A stretch of 64,000 bases of DNA from Okapia johnstoni (GCA_024291935.2 JAGTYA010000026.1:3211501-3275500); one strand, 5' to 3'. Counted from the first letter of the stretch, positions 1 through 12,517 are shown. Program-made: numbers and translations. Notes: generated by a model from the letters alone, not told the origin.

Positions 1-1517
1 GCACATTCACCTGAGCCCGTACAGTGCAGTCCTACCGCCTACCCGACCACAGAGTCTCCAGGGCATCTCAGAGCACTTCTGTGGGGTTCACCTCCCCACT
101 TGCATTTGCGGATGAGGCATCAGAAGTGCCTGCTGCTTCCAGCTTATCAGACACACTCCCCACGATGTCATCCGCACAGGGACCAGCGAGGCGTTTCGTG
201 GAGAGCCGGGCTGGTCGGCTCTCTGCGGCAGAGTCAGACCAGGCATGGCCCCGAGGCCAGGCCGTGCAGGGGGCGGGGCTGGAGGGCTGCTGGCGTACTG
301 CCCACGGGGTTCAGTGATGTAACCGCGGCGGGTCCTCAGTGCAGGGACACCCCGCTGGTGCTCGCTCAGCGTGCTCTCACGTGAGGACCTGGAGTCATCC
401 TTCGTAGAGGCAGACGGTAGGACGGTGGAGCGCCTGCTTGTGTGCAGGCCCCGCCCCCTGCAGCACAGTGAGCTGTGAGGTCCAGCGGGGCACACGCCCT
501 CCACGAGCACGCCAGCCCAAGTGCACACGGACACGCGTCCACGGCCCCGCCACGCACCTCGACGCTCAGCCAGGGTGAGGAGGAAGCCGCCGGCTCTGAG
601 CCCGTGCCAGACGCTGGGCCCTCTGGCTCGCTGGGACGAAGAAGCCCTCCGCTCCCAGCCTGGGGTCTCGCCTGCAGCGTCTTTACAGGGGGTGGGGACG
701 GGGCTGCGGGACTGGAGCGGTCCCCCAGCAGAAGCTACTGCACCGTGGCAACCCGAGCTGCTGAGAGGGGCGCTGGGGGGCTGGGGCCCCCACTCGTCTC
801 CCGGAGTGGTCCCAGGAGGGAGTCCCGGGAGGGTAAAGCAGAGTCACCCGGACGAGGGACGGTACCTGTCTCCCTCCTGTCTCCTGGTCCGGCAGCGGTA
901 CAGCGGAGGGAATAGACGCGCCCCCGGAGGCCAAGGCGAGCTCAGGGCCTCCTTGAAGGAGCACAGCGCCTGCGTCTGAGCCCGAGCGGGCCCTGCCTGG
1001 AGCTGGGGGCGGGGCCCGGGCTCAGAGACCCGGGTCTGGAGGGATCACCTGCTAATCAGGAGACAAGACTGGGGTTTGAATAAACTGGTTGGAGACAAGT
1101 GAGGACGCGATCACGCCCCAGCTCCTGCGTGTGCTCGCACCCCCCGCCAAGCCCGCACGACGTGGCCTGCAGCATCTCCCGAGGGCGGGCAACAGCCCCA
1201 CTCAGTCGGGGGTCTGCCTGCCGGCACCTTTTGAGTCGTGTCCCACGGGCACCTTTGCACGTGGATTTTCAGAGTTTTCAGGGACCTGACTGGTGAGGCC
1301 CAGCGGAGAGCCGCACCTGTGCAGCCTTCTCCCGGGGCAGGGGGGTAACAGGAGGCATAAACGCTGAGGGTGCGGGGATGAAAAGCCCACGGCAGCACGG
1401 TCTGGGAGCCTGAGGGCACGGGGACTCAGAGACCCCAGAGTGCAGGATTCTGGGCCGCGGCTGGAGAGCACGCTGAGGCAGACTGCCCTGAGGGGCCCCC
1501 GCGGGCCGAGGCCCAGC

Positions 1518-1701
1518 AGCACCCGGGTCCCCTGGAGACAGGGGGGGACCCAGGGTCCAGCCAGATGGAGGAACTGGCGAGGACCACGGGGGCTGTCGGG
1601 GAGCCGAGCATCTCCGCACGCGGCCCGGCACCCCTGGTCCTTGCCGGTTCCTTCATCTGGCTGGACCTGGGTCCCCCCTGTCTCCAGGGGACCCGGGTGC
1701 T
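1518..1701. repeat. Long inverted repeat (hairpin)
   Basis: The left arm at about 1518-1591 is the near-exact reverse complement of the right arm at about 1629-1701, with a spacer of about 37 bases. Both arms, read toward the spacer, carry the agcacccgggtcccctggag core followed by a long matching stretch with only a few mismatches and single-base gaps. A transcript of either strand would fold into a stem of about 70 bp. Confidence 0.85.
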
Positions 1702-1784
1702 ACACACAGCCCGGCACTGCCTCTGGGGGCGTGTGGTCACGTGGAAGAGGGAGGGCATGGGACGGGTGACCAGAAGGTGGGCAG

Positions 1785-1865
1785 TGGACACACAGGTGGA
1801 CACACGTGTGCACGCATGCTCTTGTACACACGCATGTGGGGACACACGTAGACAGGTGCACACAG
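1785..1865. repeat. Imperfect CA/ACACG-type tandem stretch
   Basis: Repeated ggacacac, cacgtg and gcacgcatg units give a low-complexity alternating purine-pyrimidine tract of Z-DNA-prone composition. Confidence 0.6.
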
Positions 1866-2417
1866 GTATTTGCTTGTTTCTTCTTTTTCACAGAAGGACA
1901 GTCCTCACACAGAAACGTTCTCAGGGTTTTTTTGCGTGTGCTGGTTGAAAAAGAAAAGAACCACATTTACTTTACAAGGTAGTATTCTCTTAAAGTGTTA
2001 TAGAGGAATGCTCTTTAATTTAGTGTCTCCTCGGGGTAGAGCACAGGAGGAGAGAGAGAAGACTTTTCTGAGGACAGATTGCTGTAGGTTAGATCCTGAA
2101 ACTGGGTGAACACTTCACAGTTAAGCCAGCAGTTTAAAAACCAAAGTAGCATAAATGGACATAAGCAGAGGTGAGACGAATGGCATTAACGGGGAGGTTA
2201 TTTCAAGTGTCAGTTTGTGTACCGCTGCACGATGAAAAGAAATCTTACTCTCGTCAGTAATTTGATGGTTAGTGACGATGCTGGTGATGTTCGCCTGAAA
2301 CTGTCTCACGACTGCGATGACAGGTGATAGGTAAATGCCAGGTAGATGAGGGATGGACAGAGGGATGGATGGACAGACAGATACACAGATAAGAGGGCAG
2401 GAAAATAAGTCATTACC

Positions 2418-2670
2418 TTGTCGTTCAGTCGCTAAGTTGTGTCCCGCTCTTTGAGACCGTATGGACTCAGCACGCCAGGCTTCCCTGCCCTTCACCATCT
2501 CCCAGAGCTTGCTCAAACTCATGTCCATCGAGTCGGTGATGCCATCCAACCATCTCATCCTCTATCACCCCCTTCTCCTCCCGCCTTCAATCTTTCCCAG
2601 GATCAGGGTCTTTTCCAACGCGTCAGTTCTTCACATCAGGTGGCCAAAGTATTGGAGCTTCAGTCATTAG
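2418..2670 (-). mobile_element. BovB (RTE-type) LINE fragment, 3' part
   Basis: Read on the minus strand this matches the end of the BovB reverse-transcriptase region ([24 protein letters not shown] peptide at about 2558-2500) and runs into the BovB tail shared with Bov-A SINEs. Internal stops and truncation show it is a dead copy. BovB elements are abundant in ruminants and in squamates; here they support a ruminant source. Confidence 0.85.
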
Positions 2671-3300
2671 GAACCCAGATTTTTTTTAGCAAAGATAAAG
2701 AGATACAAATATAAAATCAAAGAAGGAAAACCCGGCTACTCTAAAGCTCAGCTGAAATGATCTATAAACTCACAAAGAGCCTTGAACACGTAACTCAGCA
2801 GCAAGCAGGGGCAGTGTTGAAGATGGTCAGAGTCTCCTCGTTGGGGAGAAACACCACAACACCTGATGGCTACTCAAAACCGTCCAGGTCATCAAAGCAG
2901 GGCAGGGCTGAGCTGTCCCAGCCCAGAGGAGCCTAAACACCACGTGTTGTCCTGGGTGGGACCCTGGGGCAGGAAAGGGACACTGGGTAACAAGTAAGGA
3001 AATCTGAATTAAATGTGGGCTTTAGTTAGCAACAGTGTATCAGTATTGGTTCACTGATTGTGACAGAGATGCCATCTTTATGTACCTTCATGCACCCGTA
3101 TGTACCGTGTTTGTAACAGGGGAGACAGGGTCAGGGCCGAGGGATTCCCCGCTCTAGCGTCACTATTTCCCTCTAAATCTAAAGCCATTCTACAATCAAA
3201 AGTGTGTTTAAATACAAAACATAGTAATTGCAGTGGCTTCAGATGGATCGAATATGTTTAAACATCCCTGAATTCATAATGACACCTCTCAAGAATGGGT
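2671..3300. other. Intron, no gene seen
   Basis: Unremarkable intronic sequence, AT-rich in parts, with no exon, RNA gene or clear young repeat recognised. Confidence 0.5.
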
Positions 3301-3304
3301 CGCT

Positions 3305-4045
3305 CTCTTTTTAAATTCTGCCTGGAGTGTAGTTGATCTGCGGCGCTGTGTCAGTTTCAGGGGTAGCGTCAGGTGGCCTCGGTTACGCAAACACGTACAT
3401 CCTTTCTTTTTTAGGTTCTTTTCCCATGTTGGTTAGCACAGAATATTGAGTAGAGTTCTCAGTGCTAAACAGTAGGTGCTTGTTGGATACCTGTCTTATG
3501 TACAGTAGTGTGTGTGTGTTTATCACAAGCTTCTGATTTACCCCCCCCAACCACATGTTTCCCCTTTGGTAACCGTGCGTTTGCTTTCGATACCTGTGTG
3601 TCTGTTTCTCTTTTTGCAGATGATAAGTTCATTTCTTTCACTTTTTTCATTGGATTGCACGTATGAGTGCTATCGTTTGGTATTTGTCTTTCTCTGTCTG
3701 ACTTACATAATTCACTTAGTATGACAATCTCTGGGCCTGTCTGTGTTGTTGCAAACGGCATCATTCCATTCTTTCATGGCTGAATAATATTCCATGTGTC
3801 CGTGTACCACGTCTTCTTTACCCATTCCCTCTGTCAGTGGACACGCAGGCTGCTCCCATGTCCTGGGCACTATGGATGTGCTGCAGTGAGCCCTGGGTGA
3901 GTGTGTCTCTGGATTACGGTTTTCTCCAGGTGTGTACCCTGGAGCGAGACTCCAGGATCACATGATAGCTCTATTTTTTAGTTTTTTAAGGACTCTCCAT
4001 CTTGTTCTCCATGGTGGTTGTACCAGTTTACATTCAAGAATGGGT
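3305..4045 (-). mobile_element. L1 LINE 3' region, antisense copy
   Basis: The plus strand shows the complement of an artiodactyl L1 3' end: the tract around cagtaggtgcttgttgg, then gtatttgtctttctctgtctgac, then the stretch around gaataatattccatgtg. The element therefore lies on the minus strand. It is truncated and diverged. Confidence 0.75.
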
Positions 4046-5000
4046 CACTTGAAGGAAGAAGTTCATCACTCTGAAAACTGGCAAACAGAAAGGAAGAGTG
4101 AAGCATGCATCTTGCCCTTCTTAAAGAAACTGTCCCTCAGGGCAGTCAAACAGTTGAGAAGGGGAAGTTTCTCTATACAGATTATTCCAAATGATAAATG
4201 GAGAAGGAACACCCTAAGTAGAACATCACCATTTTACAGTCCTAGGGCAGTACATGATCCAGGCAGTGACCGTTGGCAGCTGCCAAAAATGTTACTGACC
4301 AGCTAATGGGGCATGGATCAGGCTGACCGTGCCCGAACCCATCCATAAGTCTGAACATCCCGGAAAGCCTCGAGCAGACACTCGGGGGCTCTGATGTGGG
4401 GCACACAGCCCCACCCGGGACAAAGCAAAGCTGAAGTGGGTGCCAGCCTCCAGCCCGCAAAGGATGGGCAGACAGAAGACAGAGGCGGTCACCAAAACCA
4501 AGAGGCTGTGACGGCTTCCCTGCCTCAGCAAATGGGCCGAGAGGGAATAAAGGAGGAGCGGGGGCAGGCTGCAGAGTGAAAAAGACTGAGGAGTCATGCC
4601 AACAGAGCAGCGTGTGGCTTGGGTTCTGCTTCTGGTCCCAGTGAAGCGGTTGTCGTCTTGGGGACACTTACGAGACAGCTGGGAAGACCTCCAGCCGTGA
4701 CGGGGTACTTCCTGACCCGAGGAGTGAGGGCTGCATTTTAGGTGTGATTGTAGTATTGCGGCTGTGCTATTAGTGTGAGACTTTGTCTTTTCACGCAGAG
4801 CTGCCCAGACTGCTTTCAGGCAGGGTGAGAGGAGGCTGGGGCTTGCGCCAGGAGGACCCGTGAGGGTGAGGGGGCAGCTTGGAGGCACTAGGACCCTCCC
4901 CCTGATTACGCTGGCACTGGCTGATGAGGCCTGTGGTACAGAACAGTCTCTCTGCTCCTGATTACTCGTGGGACAACGTTCCATAATAGGAAATGTAAAA
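4046..5000. other. Intron, no gene seen
   Basis: Unique-looking intronic sequence. Open frames on the minus strand up to about 230 codons (4292-4984) show no domain and carry no start or splice context that would support a gene. Confidence 0.5.
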
Positions 5001-5217
5001 CTGAAAGTGAAAGTGAAATCGCTCAGTCGTATCCGACTCTTTGCGACCCCGTGGACTGTAGCCTACCAGACTCCTCCGTCCACAGGATTCTCCAGGCAAG
5101 AATACTGGAGTGGGTTGCCATTTCCTTCTCCAGGGGTCTTCCTGACTCAGGGATCGAACCGAGGTCTCCCACCTTGCAGGCAGACACTTTACCCTCTGAG
5201 CCACCAGGGAAGCCCCC
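5001..5217 (-). mobile_element. Bov-A2/ART2-type SINE
   Basis: Near full length, in reverse orientation. It runs from the gaaagtgaaagtgaaatcgc tail-side motif to gagccaccagggaagcccc, which is the complement of the tRNA-like SINE head. Confidence 0.9.
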
Positions 5218-5239
5218 TTTTTAATTGATAAGCTATATC

Positions 5240-6546
5240 TCTGAGCAATTTTTAAAAAAAAAATATTGGCGTATAGTTGATTGACAATGTTCTATTAGTT
5301 CCAGGAGTACAGCAAAATGAGTCAGTTATATATATACATGTATCCACGCTGTTTAAGATTCTTTTCCCACATAGGCTGTTACAGAGTGTTGAGTGGAGTT
5401 CCTTATGCTGAACAGTAGGTCCTTGTTAGTTACCTGTCTGACACATGGGCTTCCCTGGTGGCTCAGACAGTAAAGAATCCACCTGCAATGCGGGAGACCT
5501 GGGTTCGATCCACAGGTTGGGAAGATCCCCTGGAGGAGGGCAAGGCAACCCACTCCAGTATGGTAGTGGGTATTTGCCGATCACAATCTCCCAGTGTATC
5601 CCTACCCCCTGCACCCCCTGGTAAGCATGTTTGTTTTCTACATCTGTGACTCTCCTTTTGTTTTAAGCAGGTTTTGAATTTATAGGGAAAAACTGAGCAG
5701 AAAGTACAGAGTTCCCTCATCCCCTCTCACTCCTCCCTACCTACCCATTTCTGTAGCTTTAACATCTTGCTCTGGTGTGGTACATTTGTTTCAGTTGATG
5801 AACCAACACTGATACAATATTGACACGTTATTATTAACTAAAGTTTACACTAGGGTTCCCTCTTCGCAGTGGACAGTCTCTGGGTTTGGACAGATGTCAC
5901 CATTGCAGTCTGTACAGAGGAACTGGTCACGGCTCTAGAAATGCCCTGTGCTCCTCCTGTTTATCCCTCCTTCCTCCCAACCCCTGGCAAACACTGATCT
6001 GTTTTTGGTCATCACAGTTTTGCTGCTTCCAGAATGTGATGTCGTTGGCATCATACAGTATGTAGCCTTTACGGACTGGCTTCTTTCACTTAGCAGGTGC
6101 ACTGAAGGTTCCTCCGTGTCTCCCGGGGCTTGAGAGCCTGTTTCTTTTTATCGCTGTAACAGTGCATTGTCTGGAGGCACCGGTTCATTTATCCACTTAC
6201 CTACTTGGTTGTGTGTAAGTTTAGCTGACTGTGAATAAAGCCGCTGTAAATGCCCACGTCCAGGGTCTTGTGTGGGCAGGAATTTCAGCTTGGGTGAATG
6301 GTCACCAAGGAGCCTGACTGCTGGCTGGGTCATATGGTGATAGTACGTGTCGTTTTATAAATCACTGCCGAACTGTCTGCCAGATGGCTGCACCTTTTAG
6401 CACTACACCAGCAATGAGAGTTCCTGCTGCCTCACATCCCTGCCGGTATTTGGTGCTGTCAGTGTTGTGGACTTGGGCCGTTCAAGTAGGTATATACTGG
6501 TGTCTCATTGTTCTTTTAATTTGCATTTCCCTAATGACATATGATT
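5240..6546 (-). mobile_element. L1 LINE 3' region(s), antisense, interrupted by a SINE
   Basis: L1 3' end complement (gtatagttgattgacaatg, then cagtaggtccttgttagtta), broken by the SINE at 5447-5562. It continues through the typical antisense L1 stretches such as catcatacagtatgtagcc and attgttcttttaatttgc. It is diverged, with no intact reading frame. Confidence 0.7.
5447..5562 (+). mobile_element. Bov-A2/ART2-type SINE, 5' half
   Basis: Starts at the gggcttccctggtggctcag head and passes the acctgggttcgatcc B-box-like motif. It stops abruptly after the cactccagta motif. It is inserted inside an antisense L1 copy. Confidence 0.9.
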
Positions 6547-6662
6547 GGGGAAGGAAATGGCAGCCCACTCCAGTGTTCTTGCCTGGAGAATCCCATGGAC
6601 TGAGGAGCCTGGCGGGCTGCAGTCCACGGGGTCGCAAGGGGTCAGACACGACCGAGAGACTA
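6547..6662 (+). mobile_element. Bov-A2/ART2-type SINE, 3' half
   Basis: Begins at ggaaggaaatggcagcccac and ends at the gtcagacacgaccgagag motif, so it is the 3' half of the element. It lies about 1 kb downstream of a matching 5' half in the same orientation, within L1 sequence. Confidence 0.88.
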
Positions 6663-7430
6663 GGCAGTGCCGTATGATATTGATCATCAGTGTATCTTCT
6701 TTGGGGGGATGTCCAGATATCTTGCCTGATTTTTATTTGGGCTATTTGAGAGTTCTTTGTGTATTTTGGGTGCCAGTCCTTTATCTGATATGTGTTTTGC
6801 AAAAATTCCCTCCGCATTTGTGATTTGCCTTCTCCTTCTCTTCACAGTGTATTTTGCAGGTTTCCTTTTTTCTGGGGTCTTGTTTATCAGTTCTTCCTTT
6901 CATGGATAGTGCTTTGGTGTCTTACCTCAGAAGTCATTGCTAAATTCAAGGTCGCCTAGATTTTCTTTCACATTATTTTCCAGAAGTTTTATAATTTTTG
7001 TGTTTTACGTTTAGGTCTATGACACATTTGAGGTTAATTTTCTGAAAGGTATAAAGTAAGGTCTGTGTCTAGAATTTTTTTTTCTTTTTTTACATGTGGA
7101 TGTCCCATTGTTCCAGCACCATTGTTGAAAAGACAATCTTTTGTCCACTGAATTGCCTTTGCTCCTTTGTCAAAGATCAGTTACTGTATTTGTGTGGGTC
7201 TATTTCTGGGCTCTCTATTCTACTCTGTGGATCTATTTGTCTGTTCTTTAACCAATACTTGATTGGTGAAGCTTTATAGTAAGACTTGAAGTCAGGCAAT
7301 GTCAAGGACCTGACTTTGTACTTCTTCAGTACTGCATTAGCTATTTTGGGTCTTTAGCCTTTCCATGTAAAGTTTAGGATCAGGTTGTCAGTATTCACAA
7401 AATAACTGGCTAGGATAGAAGTCAGGTCTT
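6663..7430 (-). mobile_element. Old L1 LINE, antisense
   Basis: AT-rich complement of L1 coding and 3' sequence (ttgagagttctttgtgtatt, then ttgtcaaagatcagttactg, then ggatctatttgtctgttct). Many stops are present on both strands. This is the 5'-ward continuation of the antisense L1 block to its left. Confidence 0.7.
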
Positions 7431-8000
7431 TGGCGGGTGCGGGGAGGGGTCCCTTAAATATGAGCTTCCTGTCAAGGAGCACCAGACATTGGTGAAATGT
7501 GAATGACAATTAATATGAAAGACAAAGCCCAAAACAAATATATTGTGAAGGGAAGAAAAAGAGGAAACAGATTATGCAGGGAGAATAAGATCATGAAAAG
7601 ACATTATTAATATGATCACTCAGATAAAAGATATTGCATCTTTTAAGAACAAAATGCTCTTTTATAAAGCAACAGAGAACAAAAGAGCTCTTGAAATTAA
7701 AAAATATTATAACAATATGAACATTTTGATAGATTGAAAAAGAATCTTTCAGAAAGAGAAAGATGTGGAAGGTTGGGAAGATGATTTAGAAGGTCCAGTG
7801 TGTGCTAAATAGAGGTACCTCAGAGAGAAAATGAAAGAAATCTTCAGGAAATCATTGAAGGAAACCTTCCAGAATGGAGGGTGCAGGTTCCCCATGGAAA
7901 GGGATTCGTGAGAACCCAGTATGAGAAATGAAAACAGACACAGCCAGGCACGTCAGCAAATGCCAGAAAACCTGGACCAAGAAATCATCTTCCAAGGTTC
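7431..8000. other. Purine-rich AT-rich intron segment
   Basis: Strongly purine-rich on the plus strand (aagaa/gaaag runs). Probably an old degraded LINE, but no family could be assigned. No gene seen. Confidence 0.4.
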
Positions 8001-10320
8001 TCTATCTTGGGGGGGCGGGGGGGCAGTCTTTTTAAATTTTTTTGTCTGTTTCATCAACTAGAGAAAAGGGTATTAAAGTTTCCTACTATGTTTGAAGAGC
8101 TGCCTGTTTCTGTCTTTAATGCTCTCAAACCGGGCTTCATTATACTGAGGCTCTGTCACCGTAAACGTTCATGCGCCGAGTAACGGGTGACTGCTGTGTC
8201 CTCCTTGTGAATGACCTCTTGTATCGTTATGAAATATCCCTCTTTATTCCTGGAAATGCTTCTTTCCTTAAGTCTGGTTTTTTCCCAGCTTTGTTGACAT
8301 ATAAATTACATACCACAAAATTTCAGCCTCCTGAGTTACACAGCCCAGTGGATTTTAGCATGTTCAGAGTTGCGCAGCCATCATCGCCAGCCTAATTTGA
8401 GAACGCTGCGTCACTCCAAAGAGGAATCTCTTGCCCGCCGAGGGGCTCATTCCTCCAGCCCATTTGGCTACCGTGAATAATGCTGTTATGAACTTCTGTG
8501 TACCAGTATTTGTGTGATTGTGTTTTCAGTTCTCTTGGGAATATGCAAGGCCGGGAGTTTCTGGATTGTATCTTAACTTGAACTTTTTGAGGAACTACCA
8601 AAACACTTTTCAAAGTGGATAAAGTCTACTTTGTGAGATATTAATATAGCCACTCCATCTGTGGGAATTTTTTTCCATTCATTTCCTTTCAATCTGTGTT
8701 GAGTGTGCCAACAGCATATTTGGGCCCTTCTTTTTCATGTTTTTTTTTTTTCTTTGATATCTGCGTTTTACCTGGAGTTTTATCGCATTAATTTCTGTTG
8801 CTGTTCAGCTTGCCTTCGGTTTCTCTTCAGCTCTCCTCCCTTTTCCGCTTTATTTTGGACTATTTGACCACTTTTAAAACTCCATTTTATCTGCTTTTAG
8901 CTCTATCTCTTTCCATTCTCTTCAGTGGTGGCTCTAGGATTATAGTGTATACATTCTTAACTTTTTCCATCCACTCAGAATTCACAGTGCACACTTCACA
9001 TAAAGCAGAAAAACTTGACAACCTGAGAGATGTGTCTGCCTCAATCCTACTACAATTGTCCCACGCACATCTACCCACATTAGAGACCCCACAGGACAGT
9101 AGCATTTCTGCCTAAAAGAGTCGTATCTGCTTAATAGGGATGAAAGTCATCTTTCCTATTTTGCCAGGTGTTCATCATTTCTGGCCTCTTCACGCCTCTG
9201 AAGGCTCATCATCACTCTCCTCCAGCTTAGAGAACTTCGCTTAGCGGTGTTTGTAGTGCAAGCCTGCTGGCGACAGCTTCTCTTGGCTATCATTTATTTA
9301 CGAAGGTCTTTATTTTACCTTCACTTGTATTTTCAAGCGGTCACAGAATGCTAGGCTGACAGTTATTTTCCTTACAGTTTACAATGTTCCAGGCTCTTCT
9401 TGTCCCTGTCGTCTCTGATGTGGGATCCGCAGGGTTCAGATCACAGTTCCTGTGTAAGGAGTGGGTCCTCTTCTGCCTGCTGTAAGATTTCGTGTTCTTT
9501 GCCTTTCAGCAGATTGACTGTAATGGGCCTGGGCCTGACTTTTCTCTGTATTTATCCTGTTGGGGAATCACTGGGCTTCTTGAATCTGTACATTAATGTC
9601 CTTCACCCAATCGGGGAACTTTTCAGCCATCATTTTTTGTCTTGCTCCCTCTTCTAGGACTCTTGACTTTCTCCCCTTCTGGGCCTCTAATTATCATAAT
9701 CTTAGACCTTCTGATGTTGTCCCACAAGTCCTTAACACTGTGTTCACTTTTGAAAATCTCCTCTCTCTTCATATTGGATAAGTTCTATGTCTGTGTTGAA
9801 GTTCACTCTTTTCTCTGTCATATCCACTCTTCTATTAAGCCCATCCAGGGTGTTTTTGCAGATTCCCTGGTGGCTCAGGCAGTAAAGAATCTGACTGCAA
9901 TTCGAGAGACCTGGGTTCGACTCCTGGGTCAGGAAGATTCCATTGAGAAGGAAATGGCAACCCACTCTGATATTCTTGCCTGGAAAATCCCATGGATGGA
10001 GGAGTCTGGCAGGCTATGGTCCATAGAGGGTCACAAAAAATCGGACACGACTGAGCGACTTCACTTTTCACTTTAGTGTGTTTTTAAATTTCAGATACTG
10101 TGGTTTTTTTCAGCTCTAACATTTCTTACTTTTTTTCTTTGCTGAAATTTCCTAGTTTTCATGCATTAAGAGTGTATTTTCCTTTAGCTGAGTATCGTTA
10201 TAATAGCTGCTTTAAAATCCCGGTCTAATAAATCCAACACCATTGCCATCTACGTCTGTATTATATCCCATATATAATATTATATCCTGTATTATGGCAA
10301 CTCTGTATTTTGCTACATTT
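8001..10320 (-). mobile_element. Mosaic of old L1 LINE copies, antisense
   Basis: Contains typical antisense L1 stretches (cgttatgaaatatccctctt; agaatgctaggctgacagtt; ttcagccatcattttttgtc). It is interrupted by the SINE at 9861-10074. Stops occur in all frames over any length, so nothing is functional. Confidence 0.6.
9861..10074 (+). mobile_element. Bov-A2/ART2-type SINE, full length
   Basis: Head gattccctggtggctcagg, then the B-box-like gacctgggttcgactcc, then the second half atggcaacccactctgatat, to the cggacacgactgagcgact end. Confidence 0.92.
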
Positions 10321-11320
10321 CTCACATGAGTGCTGATGTGTTTGTTTTAGTTGATAGTTACCTTGGTTAGATTCAAGTTGCAAACTGTCTCGGCTCCTGT
10401 GGCAGCAGCTCAAATACTAGTTCAGGTGTTTCAGCCTCATCTGCAGGCAGCTCTGAGTAGGCCCCCTGCACACACAATTCAGATGTCAACCAGAGACTTG
10501 GGAGGAGTTTACCCAGAGAACGTGGAACCACCCCTTCTCTGGGACTCTCCCCTTACTTTAGCAGCCGTGGACACAAAGGGCTGTCTCCTCTGATTTCTCA
10601 AACTGGAAAGGCTGCCCTTCCTAACAGAGCATCAGGTGACTTACACCACACTGCGTCCACGATCCAAAGCTTTCAGCTTTTTACTTCCACCCAAAACCTG
10701 CCCAACTGTGTTCATGCTCCAGAGCTTCCAGGAAACTGTTTCTGTTGGTTTGGGTTTGAAGATGAGGGGTCTGTATTCTGTCCAGACTTTATGAGCTTTT
10801 ACCTCACCCTCCAACCTCAAATTTCATACCCCAGGCAAACTACTAATCTAACTGTACAGTTAAAGCCATTTTCAAATAGACAATATCTCAAAAAAAAAAT
10901 CATCTCCCAAACTTCTTTTATTACAAAAATACTACAGAATGTCCTCTACCAAAAAATGAGGTTCTGAATCAAATATGTATACATACATGGGGTCCAGGAT
11001 TCAGAAGATCCAAGACAGGACAGAATCAGGAATCCTGAGGTGACTAATGGAGGCCCAGGCCAAGAGGACACTGAACCACACTGTTAAAGAAGTCTGCAGG
11101 AGGGGTTTCATCAAGATGGCAAACTTAACACCCAATGTACCGGGTTTTGAAAAGAGATTTACATAATTAAGGAAGTGTTTGGATTTGAATTACTGTCAGG
11201 TACACAGAAAATTAAACCAGTGTAAAGACACGAGAAAATCATTTCACTCCAGGGAAAACAAAATGCACTGGAAAAGACAAAGTCAGCATGCTACACGGTT
11301 CACCTATGAACAGACAGCAT
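10321..11320. other. Intron, no gene seen
   Basis: Mixed-composition intronic sequence, partly like old LINE sequence at its left edge. No exon, RNA gene or young repeat recognised. Confidence 0.45.
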
Positions 11321-11532
11321 GGTGTAGTTTAGTCCCTAACTTGTATCCGACTCGTTTGCGACCCCGTGGACTGTAGCCCGCCAGGTTCCTCTGTTCGTGG
11401 GGTTTCCCAGGCAAGTATACTGGAGTGGAGTTGCCATTTCCTCCTCCAGGGGATCTCCCCAGCCCAGAGATCGAACCCTCATCTCCTGCATTGGCTGGCA
11501 GGTTACTTTACCACTGAGCCACCTGGGAAGCT
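11321..11532 (-). mobile_element. Bov-A2/ART2-type SINE
   Basis: Reverse orientation: atccgactcgtttgcgaccc through gatctccccagcccagagat to actgagccacctgggaagct. Confidence 0.9.
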
Positions 11533-12414
11533 AATAGTCGTGATGTAAACGCTTCATGTTGATTGGTTAAAACTGCCATGTAACCATCACCAGAGGACAG
11601 AAGTCCTGGGGAAGTGGTGGGATGAAGAATTCTCCGCGGAGGGTGACTTTGACCTCCCAGAGGACAAGGCCTTCTTGGTTGTCACAGCTGGTGGAGTTGG
11701 GGGAAGGGGTGCAGAATTTGCTGGATCTAATGGACACAATGCAAGGATGCAACACTCTTTGGTGCACACACGAACAAAGAATTAATTGGTCCAAAATTGC
11801 AGTAGTGCCACAGCTGAGAGAGCAGAGCTAAATCATCATTTTCAGTGGCAGCATCTCAGCAGATGATATCGAAAGCATCAGGGAGCAGCAGTGTAAACCT
11901 GGTCAGAGCTGCGGCAATTGGATACAGAAAGAATTGACTCAAGGCTTTGATGAGAGGTGGGGCAGGGTGGTGGGGTCCTCTTGGCTTTGTAATAAAAGCC
12001 TTAACAGAAGTCTGCCTCTAAACTGTGTACACACACAAGCTGGATACTTAAGTGGAGGAAGAATTACTTGATGCACACGTGTGTAAAGGCAGGCAGAAGT
12101 TTCCTGAACCGGGTGGCGGCCAGGCTGGTGTCCGTGCCTCTGCCAGGATGTGGCCATGGTTATCCATTAATCGCACCGTCTTGTATGTGAGAACTACGTA
12201 CAAAGAGAATGGTATGCTTCTTCCCAGTTAGCAAGATCTGTGATTTGCGAGTAGCTTCTCTCTGCTCCAAGGCTGGAACCTTCAGGATCTGGTGTAGCCT
12301 GTGAATGTGGCGGGTGTTGAAGGCGCACGCCTCCTGCTGGCAGCATGCCAGAATTGCAAGCTTGGTGTGGTTTTATTTCTTTTTAATATTTTTGAGGGAC
12401 AGTGTACTTCAGGA
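11533..12414. other. Intron, no gene recognised
   Basis: Possible protein-like stretches on the plus strand at about 11620-11830 are short and interrupted. No known family was recognised and no splice structure supports a gene. An old retrocopy cannot be excluded. Confidence 0.4.
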
Positions 12415-12517
12415 TGGGCTTTGCTGGTGGCTCAAGTGGTGAGGAGTCTGCCTGCAATGCACGAGACCCAGGTCTGATCCCTGGGCTGGGATGCCAACCC
12501 AGACAACTGAGGAAACA
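12415..12517 (+). mobile_element. Bov-A2/ART2-type SINE, 5' part
   Basis: gggctttgctggtggctcaa head, then ctgcctgcaatgcacgagac and gtctgatccctgggctggga. It is truncated after atgccaacccagaca. Confidence 0.85.

Larger units (their letters stand above)
1..2417. other. SHANK2 intron, GC-rich left part
   Basis: GC-rich sequence with many open frames on both strands, as expected from composition, and none with a recognisable domain. It holds the long hairpin at 1518-1701 and an imperfect ACACGTG/CA-type tandem stretch at about 1785-1865. After about 1900 the base composition turns AT-rich. No exon of SHANK2 or of another gene was recognised. Confidence 0.6.

Noticed and set aside
2121..2558. Minus-strand frame with reverse-transcriptase-like opening
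   Set aside because: It is a truncated BovB LINE fragment, not a host gene.
5447..5562. tRNA-gene-like B-box motifs (gttcgatcc) here and in other SINEs
   Set aside because: These belong to tRNA-derived SINEs with the full Bov-A2/ART2 body, not to functional tRNA genes.
11533..12330. Possible processed pseudogene or unknown exon
   Set aside because: Some protein-like phrases, but no frame persists and no family was recognised; left as unassigned intron.
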